Source: Burhinus oedicnemus (taxonomy: Eukaryota > Chordata > Aves > Charadriiformes > Burhinidae). From it: DNA of 64,000 nt. The stretch spans positions 832,015 through 896,014 of the forward strand of contig VFFE01007018.1 of NCBI GenBank assembly GCA_008921705.1. Direction: 5' to 3'. Made by a program: the position numbers and the translations under genes. The notes under the pieces were generated by a model. It saw only the letters and a list, made by a program, of their open reading frames with translations, ran no database searches and had not been told where the DNA came from. Of the stretch, positions 62,680 through 64,000 are shown piece by piece (positions within the stretch are counted from its first letter, which is position 1; every line of letters starts with the position of its first letter).

Positions 62680-64000
62680 AGAAAACACATTGAAATGATT
62701 TTCTGGAGAAAAATTTTTCCAGAATTCAAACCCCAGAAATCTGCTTCAGTACAACACTTCACATCTCCCGTGCTCTTTCCCACACCGTTTTCTGGGGTGA
62801 GGAGCAGGTTTGCAGCAATCCAGTGGCAATGTCATGACAGACAAGTATTTCCTTAATTTCCACAGCCAAGTGACCTCTATTACAGCCGAGGATGCGGGCC
62901 AGGCTTTGATATGTAGATAAGCTCTGAAAATGTTTCCATTACCAAAAGAAAAACAAGCAGGCACCAGGTTTGGAAATGGCCAGAGCTAATTGCTGTGCTT
63001 AGGAAAGGGAAAGCTGCCCCGATGCACTGCAGTTATTCTTTTCACGTGTCTCAAATCTCCCCTAATCTTTTCCCGTTCACTGAGAAAATCTCTGTGCTGG
63101 CGGATCCTGGCGCTACGGGTGTCCGTGCTCCCAAGGCCTGGCTCCGATGGGGACCGGGCTGGCAGACCTCAGGGACCCCCTGCCTCCTCCTCAGTGCCAT
63201 GCAATGGGCCTGTTTTGCTCCCATCCCAGACAGGATCCATTCCCATCCCGGGAACTTGCCCATACAGATCTCTTCCTGACTGGAATGTTCAACTTTGGGC
63301 AGATTTGGTTAAAGTTTGTCCACGGTGTCAAGGCCCTTTCCTCTGCCCTTCGCATTTCTCATCATAGTCCCGTGTACGTGCGACTGCCAAGTATTTCCTT
63401 CATTTCAAGCTTCCAAAAAAAAAAAAAAAGTTTTGTCAGATTTATTCTTTCTCACCCGTTCCTGGTGTCACGTGGGAAGCGACACCCTGCCTGGGCCGGC
63501 CTCAAGGAGTTATTTATGCTCACGTCCGCGCTTTAAGTACCGAGCTGCGGTGGGCATGTAATCTGGCTCTCCTCAGCTTTGTAGTCTCTCAGCCCATTAG
63601 TTTCTTTCTTATATCCGTTTGCAAAAGACCTCTATAAATTCTTTAAATGTCAAGTGGTTACGGCCTATTCCCAGCTGGGCTGACTCATTTGGATGTAGCT
63701 GAGGTTGCGTTTCCCTTGCAGCTATTGGCTTTTCCTCCAGCCTCAGCGCTTTTTGTTTTTGGTGAGGTTTTTCTCTGCCTTGCTGGACACGGGAGCTGAG
63801 CCAGTGAGCACCGCGGGCATGTCTTAACCCATACACGAATCACCTCTTCGGTCTCTTCAAGTACACGTCCAGGAGTTTTCTTTTTAATCCAAAAGGATTA
63901 AAGGTCTCCTGAGGCCCTGGACCCCAGGGACGGGGTGGAAGGATTATCCTCAGTTTTGGCTCGCTCTGTCGCCATCCTCTTGGCTGAGCCCAGGCAGGAG

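Larger units (their letters stand above)
58900..64000 (+). other. COL8A2: COL8A2 intron after the first coding exon
   Basis: At least 5.1 kb of intron. No collagen Gly-X-Y frame is present on the plus strand up to the window end, so the main exon is further right. The interval holds the small repeats listed separately, AT-rich sequence from about 62300 onward and a poly(A) run at 63415-63429. Confidence 0.75.

Noticed and set aside
58900..64000. Search for the COL8A2 triple-helix exon in this stretch
   Set aside because: No plus-strand Gly-X-Y frame was found, so the main exon must lie outside the window.

Overview
The window is vertebrate nuclear DNA, most likely from a bird. It is GC-rich, has multi-exon genes with GT-AG introns, and carries two CR1 LINE 3' ends of the avian type, one still ending in the ATTCTATG 3' motif. 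Three genes can be read with confidence. They are (1) a complete 14-exon gene on the minus strand for a secreted glycoside hydrolase family 3 (GH3) protein of the beta-xylosidase/beta-glucosidase type (775 codons, 3670-7551); (2) a complete 5-exon TRAPPC3 gene on the plus strand (180 codons, 12708-17267); and (3) the 5' part of COL8A2 on the plus strand, with its first coding exon at 58717-58899 and the large collagen/C1q exon beyond the right edge. TRAPPC3 followed by COL8A2 in the same orientation matches the human 1p34.3 order, as I remember it.

Layout: 1-3560 has no recognised gene. 3580-7700 is the GH3 gene with its CpG-rich 5' end, followed at once by a 20/60-bp minisatellite (about 7690-8036). 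8040-12400 is the intergenic gap between the divergent GH3 and TRAPPC3 genes, and holds two CR1 fragments (9172-9822 and 10826-12183). 12420-12710 is a compact TATA-less TRAPPC3 promoter with CTCF-like, GTCACGTGAC, NRF1-like and ZNF143-like motifs. 17268 to about 18290 is the TRAPPC3 3' UTR. About 18300-35760 is intergenic with only small repeats. 35760-36162 is a CpG-rich block ending in a consensus splice donor, my candidate for a noncoding first exon of COL8A2. 36163-58716 would then be a long first intron. It contains an assembly gap (47813-47832) and two large tandem arrays, a 16-bp minisatellite (52141-53177) and a pentanucleotide array (53774-54272). Both arrays are stop-free in all six frames and so generate many long false ORFs. 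58900-64000 is the next COL8A2 intron.

The three genes do not form a functional unit. TRAPPC3 is a housekeeping ER-Golgi trafficking subunit, COL8A2 is a short-chain network collagen of Descemet's membrane and vessel wall, and the GH3 enzyme is an uncharacterised secretory-pathway glycosidase of a family missing from the human gene set. The most notable items are the intact vertebrate GH3 gene next to TRAPPC3, the minisatellite against its 5' end, and the nested-period arrays inside the COL8A2 locus.
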